Origin: Clostridia bacterium
GTDB lineage: Bacteria; Bacillota; Clostridia; Oscillospirales; CAG-272
Direction: 5' to 3'
DNA length: 34,071 bases
Assembly (NCBI GenBank): GCA_017407225.1
Contig: JAFQWY010000189.1
Span: 1-34,071, forward strand
Part shown: positions 30,666 to 34,071 of the stretch, piece by piece
Position numbering within the stretch: the stretch's first letter is position 1
How the letters are laid out: each line of letters begins with the position of its first letter
Made by a program: the position numbers and the translations under genes
The notes under the pieces: generated by a model
Databases searched by the model: none
What the model was told of the DNA's origin: nothing
Seen by the model: only the letters and a program-made list of their open reading frames with translations

Positions 30666-32993
30666 TCACACCGTGATCTTCGCCATACCCAGATACTGGT
30701 TCATGGCCCGGACGGTTACGTCCCCATCCCCGATCCTGCGGAGATAGATCATGAGCCGTCCGTCAAGGGTATTGCGGCGCCAGTCGCGGTAGTCGTTCAG
30801 ATCTTCAATGTCCCCGTTGTCCATGCCGAGATACTCGAATTCCCCTTCGATGTGGATGCGGATTCTGCTCTGGTCGCATACCACTCTCCGTCCTGCGGTG
30901 TCGGTTACGTTCAGCTCAATCTGTACAATATCGTCCCAGTCGTAGCCCACGTTTTCCATGGTAATCTTGGCAGGCGCACCCACGGTTTCCAGACAGAAGG
31001 ACACATCCCCCGCTCTGGCTTCGAGAACACCCTCTTCGAATACCACATTCCATGCGAAGAATCCCAGATCATCACAGTCAATGCGGCATTCATCCGCAAT
31101 TTTCCTGCCGTTGAGGTACAAGTCCGGCACGCCCGCGTTGGTGTAGCAGCGGACTTCCACTTCCTCGCCGGGCAGGTAGTTCCATGTTTCAGTCACGTTC
31201 TTCCATTCTCTGTGTCCCCGTCTGCCTTCCCGCTCTTTGAAGCTGCGTCCGGTGCAGAGATGGATCACCGGCTCATCCGCCCACCAGCTCTGACGGAGAT
31301 AGTACCGGGACTTTTCAAATCCCGCCGTTGTCAGATTGCCAGCCGAGGAGGAGTGATAGGGCCATCCGCCGCATTCGCCCAGGAAGTCGATGCCCGTCCA
31401 CAGAAACTGACCGGAGATGTACTCGTTATCGAGAACCGCCTTCCATGCGGAATAGCTGTGACTGTTTTCACTGCCCAGGAAGGGCTTGTCCGGGAATCTT
31501 GCGTGGTCTTCCGCGTAGAACTGTTCCTTATAGTTGTAGCCAACCACATCAAGATCGTCAATGTAGCCGATCCGCGTGGACAGCTCGGGATAGGCCACGG
31601 CTGCGGTCACGGGACGGGTGGTGTCGCTCTGCTTCACGATGGATACCAGCTCCTTCGCCACCACGGAAAGGCGTTCCATGTTGGGTCTGCCGCTGTTGTA
31701 TTTCTTTTCTTCTTCCGGCTTGTTGGCATCGTTGTTGCCGGTCATTTCCGCCTTGCTCTGATGGTTGTAGGGGTCGTTGGGGTAGTCGATCTCGTTGCCG
31801 ATGGACCACATCACAATGGAAGGATGGTTCCGGTCGCGGCGGATCAGGGAGGTCAGATCCCGTTCATGCCATTCGGGGAAGTCTTCGGAATATCCCTGAT
31901 GCTTGGGCGGGTACACGTTGTGTCCGTTGAACCACTTGTTCTTGCAGCCCTCCCATTCGTCGAAGGCTTCGTCCATGGCAAGGAATCCCATTTCGTCGCA
32001 CAGATCGTACAGCTCGGGCATATGGGGATTGTGGCTCATGCGGATAGCGTTGCATCCCATTTTCTTCAGCTTGGCAAGACGTCTCTTCCACACGCCCTTG
32101 GACATGGCCGCACCCAGTGCACCGCCGTCGTGATGCATGCACACGCCCTTGAAAATGGTGGGCTTGCCGTTGAGGAAGAAGCCGTGATCGGGATCGAACG
32201 CGAAGGTGCGGATGCCCACAACCTCTTCGGCAATCACATCCTCCCCGGCAGTCACCCGCAGAGTGTAGAGATTCGGGTGCTCCGTATCCCACAGCGCGGG
32301 CCTGTCAATCACACCGCTGAAGGTGATTTTCACAGCATTTTTTCCACGGAAGGAAACGTCTGCGGATGCTTCGGATACGGTGTTTCCGTCCCGGTCGATG
32401 AGACACGCGGTCAGCTTTCTGTCACCGTCTTCCGCAGAGTACAGTTCGCATTCCGCTTCCCAGTCCGCTGACTCTTCATCCGCGCGGCTGACCTTGAAGA
32501 ACACGCCGTATTCCGCCGGATATACCTTTCCGTACTTCGTCAGGGTCACTTTCCTGTGAATCCCGGAGCCGGTAAACCATCGGGAATCCGCGATATCCTC
32601 GTGAGTCACCTTCACGGCGATGACGTTTTCCCGTCCGTCGAAGTAGAGATAATCGGTCACGTCATAGCAGAAGGAAATGTACCCGTTGGGGCGTCTGCCC
32701 AGATAATAGCCGTTGAGCCACACCTGACTGTTCTTGTAAACCCCGTCAAAGGTGAGAAAATGGGGGAATCCCGCGTCCGCTTCGTCCAAAGTGAAGGATT
32801 TCCGGTACCATGCCGTGCCGCCGATGACGTATCCGGTGCCGCTGGAGTATTCCCGGCTCTTGGGATACTGTACCGACCAGTCGTGGGGGACTGTCACATT
32901 CTGCCATCCCTCGTCGCTGTGACGTGTTTCAAAGGAATTTTCCTCGTCGCCCAGATGGAATTTCCATCCCCGGTTGAGATTGATGATGTTCAT
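30666..32993 (-). CDS. glycoside hydrolase family 2 beta-galactosidase-like enzyme
   Basis: A 775-aa retaining hydrolase. Domains in order: N-terminal sugar-binding jelly roll (RGWKFHLGDEE, WQNVTVPHDWS, GTAWYRKSF), immunoglobulin-like domain, then the catalytic barrel. The latter starts at FKGVCMHHDGGALGAAM, has NAIRMSHNPHMPELYDLCDE, acid/base Glu in MWSIGNEIDYPN and the likely nucleophile Glu in KPFLGSENSHS. The C-terminal part has a DUF4982-like domain (NYLPGEEVEVRCYTNAGVPD, LYLNGRKI) and a final beta domain. No signal peptide is seen, so it likely acts on imported oligosaccharides. The ATG at 32993 has AAAGGAG 5 nt upstream; a TTG at 33008 would place that site inside the gene. Beta-galactosidase is the best guess, and beta-glucuronidase or a related activity is possible. 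Confidence 0.93.
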   Translation of the reverse strand: MNIINLNRGWKFHLGDEENSFETRHSDEGWQNVTVPHDWSVQYPKSREYSSGTGYVIGGTAWYRKSFTLDEADAGFPHFLTFDGVYKNSQVWLNGYYLGRRPNGYISFCYDVTDYLYFDGRENVIAVKVTHEDIADSRWFTGSGIHRKVTLTKYGKVYPAEYGVFFKVSRADEESADWEAECELYSAEDGDRKLTACLIDRDGNTVSEASADVSFRGKNAVKITFSGVIDRPALWDTEHPNLYTLRVTAGEDVIAEEVVGIRTFAFDPDHGFFLNGKPTIFKGVCMHHDGGALGAAMSKGVWKRRLAKLKKMGCNAIRMSHNPHMPELYDLCDEMGFLAMDEAFDEWEGCKNKWFNGHNVYPPKHQGYSEDFPEWHERDLTSLIRRDRNHPSIVMWSIGNEIDYPNDPYNHQSKAEMTGNNDANKPEEEKKYNSGRPNMERLSVVAKELVSIVKQSDTTRPVTAAVAYPELSTRIGYIDDLDVVGYNYKEQFYAEDHARFPDKPFLGSENSHSYSAWKAVLDNEYISGQFLWTGIDFLGECGGWPYHSSSAGNLTTAGFEKSRYYLRQSWWADEPVIHLCTGRSFKEREGRRGHREWKNVTETWNYLPGEEVEVRCYTNAGVPDLYLNGRKIADECRIDCDDLGFFAWNVVFEEGVLEARAGDVSFCLETVGAPAKITMENVGYDWDDIVQIELNVTDTAGRRVVCDQSRIRIHIEGEFEYLGMDNGDIEDLNDYRDWRRNTLDGRLMIYLRRIGDGDVTVRAMNQYLGMAKITV

Positions 32994-33004
32994 GTCTGCT
33001 CCTT

Positions 33005-33589
33005 TCAATTATTTCGTCTTTCTATTGCAAAATGATTCCGGATCCGCTCTGCAGTGTCTTCCGGACTCATCGCAGTGTTGTCAATTTTGAGATAGTTTTC
33101 AAACGGCAGGGGTTCCCCGTCATAGGAATTAAGCCGGTACTCCTCGCTGGTCTTCCGCATTTCCGCCTCACTCCATTCCAGATTGCGCTTGGACTCTTTG
33201 TGAAGCAGGCGGTTTTCGCTTCTGTTGCGGACAAGGCGCTCTTCAAAATCCGCACAGAGCTCCACAACATAACAGTTCGCTCCGTGTGACTGAAAGAGGT
33301 CGATCACGCTCTGCAGATAGTCAAATTCACTCTGCATATCAAACGCGCACATATACGTGAAGATCAGACCGGGAAAATCGCCTTCCGCGAACAATTCAAA
33401 TACGGTTCTGCGAATGGTTTCGTTCAGAACGCTCCATTCTTTTTCCGAGTGTGCAAAGAGCTTCCGTGCCAGCTCGATTGACATATGATTGTGAAACAGG
33501 CGCAGATCCGTTATCTTTGCAAGCTCCTGTCCCACAGTCATCTTGCCGACGGCGTGAGGTCCGAGAATAATGACAAGCGTTTTGGACAT
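33005..33589 (-). CDS. P-loop kinase-like NTPase
   Basis: A 194-aa protein with Walker A GPHAVGKMT (residues 10-18) right after a beta-strand (KTLVIIL), as in small nucleoside- or shikimate-kinase-like folds and AAA_18/AAA_33-type proteins. LRLFHNHMSIELARKLF follows. Later, VELCADFEERLVRNRSENRL resembles the arginine-rich lid, with KIDNTAMSPEDTAERI at the C-terminus as in such kinases. The substrate is unknown. GGAGA precedes the ATG at 33589. It is the first gene of the operon: the GH2 start is 11 nt after its stop. A sugar or nucleoside kinase role is possible but not supported beyond the P-loop. Confidence 0.82.
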   Translation of the reverse strand: MSKTLVIILGPHAVGKMTVGQELAKITDLRLFHNHMSIELARKLFAHSEKEWSVLNETIRRTVFELFAEGDFPGLIFTYMCAFDMQSEFDYLQSVIDLFQSHGANCYVVELCADFEERLVRNRSENRLLHKESKRNLEWSEAEMRKTSEEYRLNSYDGEPLPFENYLKIDNTAMSPEDTAERIRNHFAIERRNN

Positions 33590-33632
33590 TGTGTTCTCCC
33601 TTCCGATTCCGGTATATTTTTCTTCTGATTCT

Positions 33633-33661
33633 ATTATATTCGATCCGTGGCATGAAGTCAA
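33633..33661 (-). promoter_or_regulatory. promoter of the kinase-GH2 operon
   Basis: Minus-strand TTGACT (33661-33656), 17 bp, TATAAT (33638-33633), about 44 nt before the start codon. No other promoter is visible before the GH2 or the 644-aa gene. Confidence 0.82.
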
Positions 33662-33729
33662 TGGGAATCCGATTGTGCGTGAGAGAATATTTCGGTGATG
33701 AAGTCACGGAAATCTCCGCGGAAAACGGG

Positions 33730-33735
33730 TATAAT
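33730..33735 (+). promoter_or_regulatory. -10 box for the thioredoxin reductase gene
   Basis: TATAAT lies about 30 nt before the start codon. No good -35 hexamer stands 17 bp upstream, so an activator or a weak -35 may be involved. It is divergent from the kinase-GH2 promoter. Confidence 0.5.
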
Positions 33736-33765
33736 AGAATCAAAGAAAACAATGCGAGGTATGAT

Positions 33766-34071
33766 ATGGAACACATTCACGATATGCTCATCATCGGCGG
33801 AGGTCCCGGCGGATACACGGCTGCTTTATACGGTGCGAGAGCCGGACTGGACGTTCTGCTTCTGGAAAAAATGATGCCCGGCGGACAGATGGCGCTGACC
33901 CACGAAATCGACAACTACCCGGGATTTGACGAAGGCATCGACGGCTTCACGCTGGGTGAAACAATGCGTGCGGGAGCTGAGAGATTCGGCGCGAAAACCG
34001 CTCTGACGGAAGTGCTGTCCGCCGATCTGACGGGGGAAATCAAGTCCGTCACCACCTCCGACGGCATCTAC
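33766..34071 (+). CDS. trxB: thioredoxin reductase (N-terminal part, cut by the window end)
   Basis: The first 102 residues of an FAD-dependent disulfide reductase, open to the right edge with no stop. MLIIGGGPGGYTAALYGARA (residues 7-26) is the FAD-binding Rossmann motif, and LLLEKMMPGGQMALTHEIDN and YPGF are the usual thioredoxin reductase continuation. The CxxC redox pair and the NADPH domain lie outside the window. GAGGT stands 5 nt before the ATG at 33766. An ATG at 33761 is in another frame. Related flavoproteins (alkyl hydroperoxide reductase F, ferredoxin-dependent thioredoxin reductase) share this part, so the final call depends on the missing end. Confidence 0.88.
   Translation, partial: MEHIHDMLIIGGGPGGYTAALYGARAGLDVLLLEKMMPGGQMALTHEIDNYPGFDEGIDGFTLGETMRAGAERFGAKTALTEVLSADLTGEIKSVTTSDGIY

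Noticed and set aside
29841..32471. 876-aa open frame antisense to the GH2 and 644-aa genes
   Set aside because: It crosses two well-supported genes on the opposite strand; composition is that of a shadow frame, with no motif or start signal.
33005..33008. TTG start at 33008 for the GH2 gene
   Set aside because: It would put the AAAGGAG site inside the coding region and overlap the kinase gene stop; the ATG at 32993 has ideal spacing.

Overview
The window looks like a chromosomal segment of an anaerobic, carbohydrate-fermenting Bacillota bacterium, most likely an uncultured gut or rumen Clostridia. The support is AGGAGG-type ribosome binding sites, near-consensus sigma-A promoters (TTGACA, 17 bp, TATAAT), lipobox lipoproteins, an SLH-domain surface protein, a MalK/MsmK-type ABC sugar importer, and pyruvate formate-lyase with its activase behind a ZTP-type riboswitch. 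Genus or species cannot be fixed from the sequence. No rRNA, tRNA, CRISPR array, transposase, integrase or phage gene was seen.

Layout. 1-5.8 kb, minus strand: a MATE exporter coupled to a GNAT acetyltransferase, an MFS permease, and two lipoproteins, one with an OB-fold-like pair. 5.9-8.3 kb: a beta-helix (pectate-lyase-like) protein divergent from an XRE regulator. 8.3-13.0 kb, plus strand: a complete ABC sugar importer operon (ATPase, two permeases, binding lipoprotein) with its own promoter and terminator. 13.1-16.3 kb: promoter, ZTP riboswitch with an overlapping intrinsic terminator, then pflB and pflA overlapping by 4 nt. 16.3-21.8 kb: a clan GH-A hydrolase behind a PatB-type C-S lyase (minus), a GxGYxYP-family protein (plus) and a sialidase (minus). 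21.9-26.1 kb, plus strand: ybaK, a hairpin-dense 338-nt intergenic region, a HerA-like ATPase and an SLH protein. 26.2-28.5 kb: asparaginase (minus) divergent from an aldo/keto reductase with Fe-S motifs (plus). 28.5-33.6 kb: a duplicated palindromic repeat, then a minus-strand operon of P-loop kinase-like protein, GH2 beta-galactosidase-like enzyme and a 644-aa alpha/alpha-barrel-like protein. The window ends inside a plus-strand thioredoxin reductase gene.

How it fits together. Oligosaccharides would be imported by the ABC and MFS systems and cut inside the cell by several hydrolases that lack visible signal peptides (GH2, clan GH-A, sialidase, possibly the beta-helix, GxGYxYP and six-hairpin-like proteins). 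Pyruvate would then be cleaved by PFL to acetyl-CoA and formate. The riboswitch would tie PFL to the folate one-carbon pool, which formate feeds. The genes sit in many short transcription units, often divergent pairs with back-to-back promoters, and not in one large polysaccharide locus.

Items most worth a second look: the ZTP riboswitch whose conserved 3' element is shared with a terminator arm; a 74-bp palindromic repeat present twice exactly 101 bp apart, with a diverged third copy inside the ABC operon that keeps the same fold with changed inner base pairs; a substrate-binding lipoprotein with an extra C-terminal hydrophobic, basic tail; and the hairpin-rich region upstream of the HerA-like gene. 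I did not find convincing evidence of a wholly new system.
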